From a virus, in IMG/VR virus record IMGVR_UViG_3300045918_000358, positions 1 through 22,510 of that record: a DNA stretch of 22,510 nt; one strand, given 5' to 3'. The notes under the pieces are model-generated. The model worked only from the letters and a program-made list of their open reading frames with translations. It searched no databases and had not been told where the DNA came from. Positions 6,372-14,442 of this stretch are shown here, piece after piece (the stretch's first letter is position 1; each line of letters begins with the position of its first letter). A program made the position numbers and the translations under genes.

Positions 6372-6958
6372 AACTACTCATTATGATTTTTAATTCAAAA
6401 AATACCAATACCTTAGATCAGTTAGTTAACACGTGCTCACAATATGTGATAGAATCGTGCGGTAATCCTTTACTTAAAAATTTGTCTAATAGCTATAATA
6501 TTATTGACAAGGTAAAAATTCGCCAAAGAAAAGGTATGGATGAGACAATGTCCGAAGCTTATTCAACTGCGTTTGAATTTAAGTCTTTATATAATAGAGC
6601 ATTATTTACCAATGGGTTAAAATCAATTCAACCTCCTACCAGTAATGACATAATTACATATTATGTATTTCCTGTAAACGGTTATGAGTATTTGTATAAC
6701 CCGGAAGTTATGAATTCATCACTCGAATATAAAACTATATTCGATTTATTGTTCCATGAGAATCATACAGGTGATAGTGTTTCAGTTATAACAGATTTGT
6801 TAAAATTTCAATATAAGCATACTGATTTAGCTGAAGGTATTCAATCTGGAACTGAAATTATTTTTTATAGTATTCCACAATTCTATGTAGTCACTGTTAA
6901 TTCATTCCCTGACTATACAGAATTGTATGATATTTTATTAGAGAGGTTAGACATATGA
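6356..6958 (+). CDS. Hypothetical protein (200 aa)
   Basis: The start is taken as ATG 6356 (GGGGA three to four bases upstream, inside the hairpin described separately); TTG 6341 is less likely, and ATG 6383 is possible if the hairpin blocks the first. The protein is mixed alpha/beta and has two cysteines. Segments include SQYVIESCGNPLLKNLSNSY, a basic patch VKIRQRKGMDE and a C-terminal NSFPDYTELYDILLERLD. No signature of a known enzyme or structural protein is visible. It overlaps the next gene as ATGA, so the three genes 6356-7423 form a coupled set. Confidence 0.7.
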   Translation: MSPYQQLLIMIFNSKNTNTLDQLVNTCSQYVIESCGNPLLKNLSNSYNIIDKVKIRQRKGMDETMSEAYSTAFEFKSLYNRALFTNGLKSIQPPTSNDIITYYVFPVNGYEYLYNPEVMNSSLEYKTIFDLLFHENHTGDSVSVITDLLKFQYKHTDLAEGIQSGTEIIFYSIPQFYVVTVNSFPDYTELYDILLERLDI

Positions 6959-7164
6959 TACCGTATACTACGAAGGACCACACATTTGGAACTGGTCAAA
7001 CAATCGAAGCTGTAATAAACTTATATAATATGCATTCGTTAGGTAAGGAGACTAGACAAGAGCTGATGTCTATATATAATGCATTAAATGGTGACAAACC
7101 TCCAACTTTAGGAAAGTCTGTTAAGGTGCCTGTAATTACAATTGAGTTTAATGACGATTTCTAA
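6955..7164 (+). CDS. Hypothetical protein (69 aa)
   Basis: Start ATG 6955 overlaps the preceding stop (ATGA) and has GAGAGG about eight bases upstream. The small soluble product has a helix (QTIEAVINLYNMHSLGKETR) and an acidic C-terminus (ITIEFNDDF). It overlaps the next reading frame by 14 bases. No family is recognised; the coupling to both neighbours suggests a shared role. Confidence 0.7.
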   Translation: MIPYTTKDHTFGTGQTIEAVINLYNMHSLGKETRQELMSIYNALNGDKPPTLGKSVKVPVITIEFNDDF

Positions 7165-7423
7165 ATTTATAGAATATTTGGGATCTTCCTTAATATTTTT
7201 AGGCGCTATTATAAATTCAATATCAATTGACCCATCGTTCACACTATGGGCGTTTGTTTCGTTTATAATAGGACATCTAATATGGTCGTATATTTCAATA
7301 GTAGAGAAACGTTGGTCATTATTTCTTATAAACGGTGGTTTTATACCACTAGACGCTTATGCAATAATGCTTAGAATATACCCAGATTTAACAATAGGGA
7401 AACTGATAAATATTTTATTATAA
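7151..7423 (+). CDS. Multi-helix membrane protein (90 aa)
   Basis: The start is ATG 7151; the frame is also open from TTG 7142, but ATG is preferred. Three hydrophobic helices are visible near residues 7-24, 31-50 and 57-78. The order helix, GHLIWSYISIVEKRWSLFLI, then a final helix recalls small PQ-loop or SemiSWEET-like three-helix proteins, but the match is only in shape. It would sit in the host inner membrane. It overlaps the upstream gene by 14 bases and lacks a clear ribosome site, so coupling is probable. Function unknown. Confidence 0.65.
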   Translation: MTISKFIEYLGSSLIFLGAIINSISIDPSFTLWAFVSFIIGHLIWSYISIVEKRWSLFLINGGFIPLDAYAIMLRIYPDLTIGKLINILL

Positions 7424-7440
7424 TTATATGGAGATTAGAC

Positions 7441-8412
7441 ATGGCAATTGTCGTATATAAATGCACAGTTTGTAATCGTGAAGTAGAAATCGAGCGTAAT
7501 AAACAAGGCTTAGAAGTTATTCAAAAGTGTGTTATTACGAAACGTTGTCGTGGGGAATTGTATCAGACTAGAATTTTAACAGATTATGTTAGAGGTAAAT
7601 TACCAGATACTGTTACCGGACTAGATAACTGGGAACAACGTAAAGTATTATTCAACTATTATCAAACAGTTGATAGTGCTACTTGGAAAATTACTCATAA
7701 CTTAAATAGTATTCCAACTATACAAACGTATATTAAGTCCGTTGCATTAAATGGTCAGGAAACGTTAACATTAATCGAACCATCTAAAATTACTGTAATA
7801 GATCAAAATACAGTTGAGTTAGTATTTGAACGTCCATATGCTGGTATGTCACAATTAGTGTCACACACTTCGAACTCAAATATATTAGCAGCAACTAGTG
7901 TTGCTGACAAAACCCCAATCCAAATAACCACAAATCAAGAGTTTAGTTTTGGTTTACGAGGTTCAAGTACTAATAATGTAGTGTTAGAAGTAGAAGTTAT
8001 TAGTACTGATGGTACTTCAACGTTGATAACGTATACTGTTGATAATATACCGTCAGTAAATTCACCGTGGCATGCTGCAAAAAGAATTTCAATAAACGGG
8101 CTAAGTTACACTGTGCGAAGTTTTAATATAAACACTGGTGGGCTGTTGAATGCTGTTAGTAATGGAGCTATAATAAAGATTATCGGTATAGACATTACAG
8201 GTGGTTTGAATTTTGTACCACTACAAAAACTACAAGCAGTAATATTATTATCTAAAGCTCCTTATAAGATATTTGATACTATAACAGATCAGTATATTGA
8301 CATGGCAGTAACTATAGATAATTCTGCAATGTTTTATGAGAATGACGAATTTAAGGTTATACGAGATATAGTTAAGTCTACATTTCCACCAATATATACC
8401 TTCACTAATTAA
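7441..8412 (+). CDS. Zinc-ribbon protein, possible virion protein (323 aa)
   Basis: Start ATG 7441 follows a GGAG site. The N-terminus holds a four-cysteine zinc ribbon: C8-TV-C11 and C29-VITKR-C35. The remaining 280 residues are rich in T, S, N, V and I, with few helices, giving a beta-sandwich appearance common in phage structural proteins (for example WKITHNLNSIPTIQTYIKSV and VLEVEVISTDGTSTLITYTV). WKITHNLN is a sequence also seen in beta-rich tail or baseplate domains. Zinc-ribbon plus beta-rich architecture is unusual for an enzyme. The virion role is inference; the zinc ribbon is directly visible. Confidence 0.7.
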   Translation: MAIVVYKCTVCNREVEIERNKQGLEVIQKCVITKRCRGELYQTRILTDYVRGKLPDTVTGLDNWEQRKVLFNYYQTVDSATWKITHNLNSIPTIQTYIKSVALNGQETLTLIEPSKITVIDQNTVELVFERPYAGMSQLVSHTSNSNILAATSVADKTPIQITTNQEFSFGLRGSSTNNVVLEVEVISTDGTSTLITYTVDNIPSVNSPWHAAKRISINGLSYTVRSFNINTGGLLNAVSNGAIIKIIGIDITGGLNFVPLQKLQAVILLSKAPYKIFDTITDQYIDMAVTIDNSAMFYENDEFKVIRDIVKSTFPPIYTFTN

Positions 8413-8421
8413 GAGGAATGC

Positions 8422-9744
8422 ATGAGTTTTGATGTAAAGAAACAACAATTATTAGTAGAGTATTTAATATCAGATCCGGATACCTTTGCGTTATGTTCAG
8501 CTATTGTAAAACCTGAGTATTTTGATCCTGAGTTACGAAATTCTGTTAAGTTTATAACTCAATATTATGAAAATTATAATACTACACCATCACCTATTCA
8601 AATCGAAGCTGAAACTGATGTTAAGTATCGATTAAAAGAAGTTAAGAAAGATGAAATTCAATACTGTGCAGATGAGGTTGAAAAGTTCTGTAGACAACAA
8701 GCTTTATGGAAAGCTATATTAGATGCTCCAGAATTAATGAAAGAAAACCGGGGTCATGATATTGAACTTGCGGTTAAGAATGCATTATTAGTCGGATTGC
8801 ATCGTGATATGGGTATTCGATATTATGATACTGTTCAAGAACGGTTACAACGACTACTAATTGAACCACCAGTTGAGAGTACTGGGTGGTCTGAATTTGA
8901 TAAATTACTATATGGTGGGTTAGGTCGTAAAGAATTATTATTAGTTGCGGCTAACTCAGGTGGTGGTAAATCTATAACATTAAACAATTTAGCTTTGAAT
9001 TTTACAGAAACAGGCCGAAATGTTTTATATATTACTTTAGAATTATCTCAGGACATGGTATCACAACGATTTGATGCTATGTACAGTGGGTATAACAGAA
9101 GTAACTGGATGTATCATACAGATGAAATTATTCATCGTGTGACGCAGGCTGGTAAGGACTGTGGTATCCTAGATTTAGTGTATATGTCTCCAGGCACTAA
9201 ACCTAGTCAAATGAAGGCGTTTATAAAAGAATATTATTTACGATATGGTATTATGCCAGATTTATTAATTGCTGATTATCTTGGTAAAATGGAACCGAAT
9301 CATAGAATATTGGATAATGTAAACGAGAGAGACAAAGCAATATCATCTCAATTTAGAGAATTAGGTGTTGAGTTTAATTGTTGTACAGCATCAGCAACGC
9401 AGTTAAACAGAACAGCAGTTAAAACTGAGGTACACGATCATTCAATGGTAGCTGGTGGTTATAGTCAAATTCAAGAGTGTGATGTATTTGTTACAATTAA
9501 CATGACTGAAATTGATAAAGCTAAAGGTGAGATTGAATATCAATTCTTAAAAACTCGTAGTAGTGATGGTGTTGGTAATATAATAAAGTTGAAGTGGGAC
9601 CCTAAATTTTTACGAATTTCTGATCACCCTTCACAAAAAACGAGTATAAATACTCAAGCTCGTACAATACCTACTGATACTGTTGGAATACCAGCCGTAT
9701 CAGAAAGTAAGTCAAAATTACTTTCTTTATTATCAGAAGATTAA
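8422..9744 (+). CDS. Replicative DNA helicase, DnaB/T4 gp41 type
   Basis: The 440-residue protein has the superfamily 4 RecA-like core: GWSEFDKLLYGGLGRKELLL, Walker A A177-NSGGGKS184, ITLELSQDM (motif H1a region), Walker B LLIADYL with D285, and a C-terminal part with TASATQLNR (motif H3) and FLKTRSSDG (motif H4). The N-terminal 130 residues form the helical primase-interaction region. It would unwind the lagging-strand template as a hexameric ring with the phage primase and polymerase. The length matches gp41 (about 475). Start ATG 8422 has AGAGGA upstream. The gene sits far from the polymerase in this window, in a run of unknown and structural-like genes. Confidence 0.93.
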   Translation: MSFDVKKQQLLVEYLISDPDTFALCSAIVKPEYFDPELRNSVKFITQYYENYNTTPSPIQIEAETDVKYRLKEVKKDEIQYCADEVEKFCRQQALWKAILDAPELMKENRGHDIELAVKNALLVGLHRDMGIRYYDTVQERLQRLLIEPPVESTGWSEFDKLLYGGLGRKELLLVAANSGGGKSITLNNLALNFTETGRNVLYITLELSQDMVSQRFDAMYSGYNRSNWMYHTDEIIHRVTQAGKDCGILDLVYMSPGTKPSQMKAFIKEYYLRYGIMPDLLIADYLGKMEPNHRILDNVNERDKAISSQFRELGVEFNCCTASATQLNRTAVKTEVHDHSMVAGGYSQIQECDVFVTINMTEIDKAKGEIEYQFLKTRSSDGVGNIIKLKWDPKFLRISDHPSQKTSINTQARTIPTDTVGIPAVSESKSKLLSLLSED

Positions 9745-9778
9745 TAAAATATAATTACAATAACCCTTAGGAGAAAAT

Positions 9779-10051
9779 ATGAAACAAGTAGAAGCTATCG
9801 TTACAATCAATGTTGGTGAAGTTGCCCATAATGTTGCTGATTTACCAGCTAACGTTCAAGAATTGGTTGAACTTTACAATGACTGGAGACAAGAAGAGTA
9901 TGTTGCACGTGTTGAATTAGTAAAAGTAAGTGCTGCATTGGAAGAAATGGGTCGTCGTATCGTTGCGGCTATTCAAGCAAATGATAAAGCTGTTGCTGAC
10001 GCTGCTGCTGTATCTGAAACACCTGCTGAAGAAACACCTGCTGCAGAATAA
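9779..10051 (+). CDS. Hypothetical Ala/Glu-rich protein (90 aa)
   Basis: Start ATG 9779 has a strong TAGGAG site. Residues 1-25 form strands (VEAIVTINVGEVAHNV), residues 26-75 a long helix, and the tail is a low-complexity AAAVSETPAEETPAAE stretch. Codon use is richer in GCT/GTT than most neighbours, as in abundant proteins. The acidic flexible tail resembles small phage capsid-associated or DNA-mimic proteins, but no family is recognised. Confidence 0.75.
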   Translation: MKQVEAIVTINVGEVAHNVADLPANVQELVELYNDWRQEEYVARVELVKVSAALEEMGRRIVAAIQANDKAVADAAAVSETPAEETPAAE

Positions 10052-10056
10052 GCTGC

Positions 10057-10353
10057 ATGTCATCAGTTTGCGATAAAGCAATCATGATGCAAGTTGACAC
10101 GGCATATAGGAAATTAGTTATTCCGAAAGTGCCGTTCAACAATACTATAGAAGTAATCGATGTAACCGATGTACCTAAAGATATCAGAAATGAATTGATA
10201 CACAGTTTTACACAGTATCATGAATATCTAAATGAACTTCAATCCAAAATATTATCCTATGAAGACTGGATAATTACTCAAAACAACAATCCATTACCAA
10301 AAGATACTAAACAATTCAAGATCTCTTTGAGTATGTTAAGTATTATTCGCTAG
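10057..10353 (+). CDS. Hypothetical protein (98 aa)
   Basis: The frame starts at ATG 10057, five bases after the preceding stop and without a clear ribosome site; ATG 10087 is an alternative. The protein shows strands (LVIPKVPFNN, TIEVIDVTDV) and then helices (IRNELIHSFTQYHEYLNELQ). It has no membrane segment and no known motif. Its position close behind the 9779 gene suggests reinitiation. No family is recognised. Confidence 0.65.
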   Translation: MSSVCDKAIMMQVDTAYRKLVIPKVPFNNTIEVIDVTDVPKDIRNELIHSFTQYHEYLNELQSKILSYEDWIITQNNNPLPKDTKQFKISLSMLSIIR

Positions 10354-10377
10354 ATCCAATTACTATCATTATACTCT

Positions 10378-10385
10378 TATAAATA
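10378..10385 (+). promoter_or_regulatory. T4-type late promoter (TATAAATA)
   Basis: An exact TATAAATA lies in the 91-base AT-rich gap before the 10445 gene. In T4 this octamer at -10 is recognised by the gp55 late sigma factor with gp33 and the sliding clamp. It is one of three exact copies in the window, all intergenic and correctly oriented. A near match, AATAAATA, follows at about 10404. Confidence 0.65.
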
Positions 10386-10444
10386 TATAATATTATTAAG
10401 TTTGAATAAATATTATAAACTCTCAAATTTATAGGGAAAAGAAC

Positions 10445-11548
10445 ATGTCACTATTAAAAGAATTATTAATAACAACCGAAAGTGCGGCTGGTGGAGCTGG
10501 CGGTGGTGGTGTAACTGCTGCTGGTAGTATTGCATCAAACCCATGGGGTGGATCGTTTACTAAGATGATTACCCGAGCTGGTACTGGTGTTAAGAAGACC
10601 AAAAAATCTAAATCTAAAAAAATGAATGAGTCTACAGATTTTCATGATTTTTTATTAGAAGATGAAGAAAACGCATTTGATCCGAACGATGTTATCTCAA
10701 AATTAAAATCTGCTGAAAAGAAAATCAAAGGTGCTGGTGATACAGTTTCTTTTGGTTTAGAAGATGAGAATGGTAAAATTGTTCGAGTAACTGTTAAGAC
10801 TGATCAAGCGAAGGACTTCGAGAGTACTTTAGGATCCTTATTGTCTTCAGAAGAAAACGATGAGTTTAAAGAAGATGATGATAGTGAAGGTGATGTTGTT
10901 AATTCTGCTGAAATTGCTGAAATATTATACGGCTTACGTGACAAGTTTGATATTGTTGATGTTGACTGGGGTGATATTGAACCAGATCAAGAAAACGAGG
11001 AACAAGCTGCTACTGTTCCAGCTGAGGGTCAAGATCAACAAGGTGGTCAACCTCCTGCAGATGGTCAACAAGCACCAGCTGATGGTCAACAACCTCCTGC
11101 AGATCAAGGTCAAGAAGGTGGTGATCAAGGTCAAGAAGGTGGTGTTCCTGCTGAAATGGATGCAGGTACTGGTAGTGACGAAGAATCTGCAAAATCAGCA
11201 TTATCACAAGTTATCGATATGATGAAAGCTGATGCAGAAGCTAGAAAAGCTGAAGCTGATGCTAGAAAAGCAAAAGCAAGAGCTGCTGAAGCTAAGTATA
11301 CTGCACAAGCTGCTGAACATCATATTAAAAAACATGAACAGTCTCTCGATATGGAAGACTACTATAACAAGAAAAAAGATACTAGTAAAGAAGCTAAACA
11401 AATTGCAAAGTTGGCTAGATTTAAACATGATTTGGCAAACGATAACGTAGATGATTCAGTTGCATTTGAAAATGAAGATCTTACTGATGAAATTGAATTA
11501 ACTAAATTAGCTGATTACATCTTTGATGTATTACGTGCTCAAAAATAA
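10445..11548 (+). CDS. Low-complexity acidic protein, possible scaffold or virion protein (367 aa)
   Basis: Start ATG 10445 has an AGGGA-type site and a late promoter upstream. The protein opens with MSLLKELLITTESAAGGAGG, then a glycine-rich segment, a basic patch (KKTKKSKSKK) and acidic regions. Residues near 190-240 are a repeat of GQQ-PPAD and QGQEGGD units. This is followed by a helix of AEARKAEADARKAKARAAEA type, probably a long coiled coil, then a charged C-terminus. There is no cysteine. Highly charged, helical and low-complexity proteins under late promoters are typical of prohead core or internal proteins, but no homologue is recognised. Confidence 0.75.
   Translation: MSLLKELLITTESAAGGAGGGGVTAAGSIASNPWGGSFTKMITRAGTGVKKTKKSKSKKMNESTDFHDFLLEDEENAFDPNDVISKLKSAEKKIKGAGDTVSFGLEDENGKIVRVTVKTDQAKDFESTLGSLLSSEENDEFKEDDDSEGDVVNSAEIAEILYGLRDKFDIVDVDWGDIEPDQENEEQAATVPAEGQDQQGGQPPADGQQAPADGQQPPADQGQEGGDQGQEGGVPAEMDAGTGSDEESAKSALSQVIDMMKADAEARKAEADARKAKARAAEAKYTAQAAEHHIKKHEQSLDMEDYYNKKKDTSKEAKQIAKLARFKHDLANDNVDDSVAFENEDLTDEIELTKLADYIFDVLRAQK
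11024..11143 (+). repeat. In-frame Gly/Gln/Pro codon repeat
   Basis: Imperfect units built around GGTCAACAACCTCCTGCAGAT and GGTCAAGAAGGTGGTGAT repeat several times inside the 10445-11548 gene. They encode GQQ(P/A)PAD and (D/V)QGQEGG units. All stay in frame, as expected for expansion by slippage in a flexible linker. Confidence 0.75.
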
Positions 11549-11557
11549 GGAATAGTT

Positions 11558-12499
11558 ATGGACATACAAGATCACGAAAATACTAGTAGAGATGATGCTG
11601 CATTGTCAGCATTAATAAGTGATGTGTTTACAGAATTGTTAGGGTTATCACCTAATACTGTTGATAAATTAACACGTCTTATTAAAACACAAAACGAATA
11701 TATGACTGCAAAACAATCATTACGTGCAATGAACGTTATTGATTATCATCGTCTTGGTAAAATCTTAGATGATATGCAAGAAAAAATCAGTCATGATGAA
11801 AAAGAACAAGGTACTGATGATTCAGATGAAGCTACTTTCAGCATGCATAATGATGCTGAAAAGAAAATCAATCCTGATAAACAAATGATTGCTGCTAATA
11901 ATTCAGCACCAAGCCACTCATTTGAAAATCTTAATGCACGTTTTAAATATTTAATGTTACCAGAGACTAAGGTTGAACCAATTCCAACTGGGTTTACTAT
12001 TACTAAAGATACCTTTTCATTATTAGGTGTTACCAGTAGTGTTAGTAAGATTGTTAAAGAATCAAACACAACTGCAACAGTTAAGACTGTTAAACCAACA
12101 TCATTTAACCTATTATCTGAAATAAGTACTGCTGATATTCGTTCTACTACTCCTACTCGTGATGCTGTTATGCAACAGTCAAAACAGCCACAAGCTGAAG
12201 TTATTAAGCAACGTGACGATGAAATTAAAGGCTTAGAGTCTAGTGACGATCCAGCTCAACGTAATTTAGCAGCTTTGTTGAAGAAACAAGTTCAATTGGC
12301 AAAACAAATTAATGATGTTCGTCAACAACTTGAACAAAAACGCCAACAAGGTCAACAGCAAAATACTAATAATCAAGCTGGCCAACAACAAAATAATCAA
12401 CAAGGTCAAAATCAACCACCTGCTCAGAATGCTCAACCTAGTAACATGGCAAACAGCACTCCGAATCAATCACCACAACGCGGTGGTGGTGTTGGATAA
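11558..12499 (+). CDS. Hypothetical protein with Gln/Asn-rich tail, possible virion protein (313 aa)
   Basis: Start ATG 11558 has AAGGA seven bases upstream, nine bases behind the previous gene. Residues 1-95 are helical and charged, the middle (FENLNARFKYLMLPE, TGFTITKDTFSLLGVTSSV) is mixed, and residues 205-260 form a long coiled coil (KQVQLAKQINDVRQQLEQKR). The last 50 residues are a Q/N/P-rich disordered tail ending GGGVG. With the preceding gene it probably forms a late operon of structural or internal proteins; it resembles the neighbour in style, but not in sequence. No family is recognised. Confidence 0.75.
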   Translation: MDIQDHENTSRDDAALSALISDVFTELLGLSPNTVDKLTRLIKTQNEYMTAKQSLRAMNVIDYHRLGKILDDMQEKISHDEKEQGTDDSDEATFSMHNDAEKKINPDKQMIAANNSAPSHSFENLNARFKYLMLPETKVEPIPTGFTITKDTFSLLGVTSSVSKIVKESNTTATVKTVKPTSFNLLSEISTADIRSTTPTRDAVMQQSKQPQAEVIKQRDDEIKGLESSDDPAQRNLAALLKKQVQLAKQINDVRQQLEQKRQQGQQQNTNNQAGQQQNNQQGQNQPPAQNAQPSNMANSTPNQSPQRGGGVG

Positions 12500-12510
12500 T
12501 AATAATATTC

Positions 12511-12545
12511 ATCGTATCTAATATGTTTACTCATTTAGATACGAT
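12511..12545 (+). promoter_or_regulatory. Start-codon hairpin of the nuclease gene
   Basis: ATCGTATCTAA (12511-12521) pairs perfectly with TTAGATACGAT (12535-12545), giving 11 pairs. The 13-base loop holds the start codon ATG (12523-12525). The gene has no Shine-Dalgarno sequence in front, so the structure may present or hide the start. There is no U-run. Confidence 0.6.
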
Positions 12546-13188
12546 TCAATATCCAGAATTAAAATCGATCGAAATTCCACCAATGGGGAGGTTTTATACC
12601 ACTCCGGGTGGAAAACGATACCCATCTATTACTACAGTTTTAGGTTCTATTGAGAAGCTAGGTATCACTGAATGGAAAAAATCCATGGGTGAGAAAAATG
12701 CTAAGAAAGAAACTGAACGTTGTGCTACAAGAGGTACTAATGTCCATACTATGATGGAACGGTACTTGAACAATGAACCAGATCCTACTCACGGATTTAC
12801 GTTTGAACACATTCCAAGTTTTAACAATTTAAAAATGTACGCTACTAGAATTAATAATATTCTAGGACAAGAAGTAGCTTTGTATAGTGACCAATTAAAA
12901 ATAGCTGGTAGATGTGACGTTATTGCAGAATACCAAGGTGTTCTATCTGTTATAGATTTTAAAACTTCCACAAATTCAAAAGATGTTGCACTTATAGAAG
13001 ACTATTTCTTACAATGTACTGCATATGCATTAATGTTTTTAGAAATGTTTGATATTAATATCGATCAAATTGTAGTAATGATTGCAGTTGAAAAGGGTAT
13101 ACCATTAATATATAAACGTAATATTGACGATTATATATCTCCATTATTCAAACGTATTAAACAATACCATAGTAAAAACAATAAATAA
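12523..13188 (+). CDS. PD-(D/E)XK (RecB-type) nuclease
   Basis: The 221-residue protein shows the RecB/Cas4-like nuclease order: RGTNVHTMMERY (motif I, H75), GRCDVIAEYQGVLSVIDFKT with D132, D145 and K147 (motifs II and III), and QCTAYAL (Q164, Y168; the QxxxY motif). These residues form a metal-dependent exonuclease or endonuclease site. There are no cysteines of a Cas4 iron-sulfur cluster at the expected places. Phage relatives act in DNA recombination, degradation of host DNA or genome processing. The start at ATG 12523 lacks a ribosome site and sits in a hairpin loop; the in-frame ATG 12583 is the alternative but would lose little of the domain. Confidence 0.85.
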   Translation: MFTHLDTIQYPELKSIEIPPMGRFYTTPGGKRYPSITTVLGSIEKLGITEWKKSMGEKNAKKETERCATRGTNVHTMMERYLNNEPDPTHGFTFEHIPSFNNLKMYATRINNILGQEVALYSDQLKIAGRCDVIAEYQGVLSVIDFKTSTNSKDVALIEDYFLQCTAYALMFLEMFDINIDQIVVMIAVEKGIPLIYKRNIDDYISPLFKRIKQYHSKNNK

Positions 13189-13212
13189 TATAATAACTAT
13201 TGGAGATTTTTA

Positions 13213-13827
13213 GTGAAGTTGCAAGATTTATTTGAATGTATACCTTCTGATTTAGCTTTAATGAATGAAGATTATGCAACTGATATTAATATGCGTGAGT
13301 TACCAGATTTTAATCCGCGGTATGCAAAAGTAGTTGGTACCTTTGATGGTATGGATGTATGGTTAACAAAGTATTTTAGTGGATATTTAACATTTGCATT
13401 TAGAACTGGTGAAACTTTAGATGCGTTTATTATTTTAAAAGATGAACAATATAAGGATGCATATCCATTAACCAGAATATGGTCATCTGGTAAAAAGGGA
13501 TATGTAACAGCATTAATATTATTTTTATTAAGAAAGAAACACATAAAACTAATATTATCTCATGATGAACCATTAACTGATGATGGTTGGAGATGGTTAA
13601 GTAATAGTATTATTCGTAATAAATTTAAGATCAAAAATGCTAATACTGGACTGCCTGTGAGTTATGAAGATATAATTAATGATAAAAAACATATAATAAC
13701 GTCGGATGAATCATCACCATTAGAAGTTATATTAGAAAGTCATAAAAGTCGAGAAAAATTGTTTGGAACTGGGTATCGGCAACTACCTGAAATGATTTAC
13801 GTTATTGGTGATCCTGACATATATTAA
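13213..13827 (+). CDS. GNAT-like acetyltransferase-fold protein (204 aa)
   Basis: The start is GTG 13213, with GGAG seven bases upstream. The second half carries a GNAT-like core: SSGKKGYVTALILFLLRKK followed by IKLILSHDEPLTDDGWRWLS, which aligns by eye with the acetyl-CoA-binding and following strand-helix of the 18852-19466 protein (LISDDKQTEYGRKLWNSIS). The classical Q/RxxGxG/A loop is only weakly present (SGKKGY), so activity is uncertain. The N-terminus MKLQDLFE resembles those of the 18852 and 19463 products. No substrate can be named. Confidence 0.6.
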   Translation: MKLQDLFECIPSDLALMNEDYATDINMRELPDFNPRYAKVVGTFDGMDVWLTKYFSGYLTFAFRTGETLDAFIILKDEQYKDAYPLTRIWSSGKKGYVTALILFLLRKKHIKLILSHDEPLTDDGWRWLSNSIIRNKFKIKNANTGLPVSYEDIINDKKHIITSDESSPLEVILESHKSREKLFGTGYRQLPEMIYVIGDPDIY

Positions 13828-13871
13828 CATTATAATAAATACTAAGATAACTATTAAAGTAGGATACTATT

Positions 13872-14438
13872 ATGGCTGAAAAACATGTAAGTGGTGACGA
13901 TATTATTGGTCAAACCGCTAAAGTAAAATTTTTAAACTTCCAACATCCAGTTCACGGACGAGTCGACACTGGTGCAACAATCTGTTCTTTACACGCAACT
14001 AATGTAGAAGTGGATCGTGGTACTCGTAGAGTTTCTTTTCAATGTGAAATGTTATCACATAACGTGATTACATTACCATTAGAATCTATGCACGCGGTTC
14101 AGTCTGCTGATGGTGGAATTGAAAACCGCCCAGTTGTAAAAATGGATATCGAAATTCACGGTAAACACTTGAAAGGTATCGAGTTTAACTTGAATGATCG
14201 TTCTGGTATGGAGCCAGTATTAATTGGTGAGAACGCTCTTAAATCAGGACACTTCTTAGTTAACCCAGGTCAAATGGAAAGTGTCGAACATGAAGAAGTT
14301 AGTACAATAACTGAAGAATCAGTTGAACGTCCAGTTGAAAAGATATATAATTTAATGCTTGAGAACGATATTAAATTTAGCGATTTAATTAAGTATATAC
14401 AAACAAAAGTAACTGAATCGGTAAAGGTACCTTACTAA
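13872..14438 (+). CDS. Retropepsin-like aspartic protease (RimB/PF05618-like)
   Basis: The 188-residue protein has the active-site segment GRVDTGATICSLHA with D32-T-G-A35, followed by RPVVKMDIEIHGKHLKGIEF and NDRSGMEPVLIGENAL. This is the pattern of the family once called ATP-dependent zinc proteases and now seen as a single-domain retropepsin that dimerises. Bacterial members (RimB) sit with RimK and act on glutamylated ribosomal protein S6. There is no RimK in the window. Start ATG 13872 has TAGGA upstream. Residues after 150 are an added acidic tail and helix. Its position among probable structural genes could mean a role in virion maturation, or in modifying host proteins; both are inference. 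Confidence 0.82.
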   Translation: MAEKHVSGDDIIGQTAKVKFLNFQHPVHGRVDTGATICSLHATNVEVDRGTRRVSFQCEMLSHNVITLPLESMHAVQSADGGIENRPVVKMDIEIHGKHLKGIEFNLNDRSGMEPVLIGENALKSGHFLVNPGQMESVEHEEVSTITEESVERPVEKIYNLMLENDIKFSDLIKYIQTKVTESVKVPY

Positions 14439-14442
14439 TTTT

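Noticed and set aside
11024-11143. CRISPR-like repeat array
   Set aside because: The repeats are imperfect, lack unique spacers of constant length and encode an in-frame protein linker.
10860-11450. Several open frames on both strands within the low-complexity gene
   Set aside because: They arise from the biased Gln/Gly/Ala codon repeats; their products are monotonous Leu/Ile/Lys or Leu/His strings.
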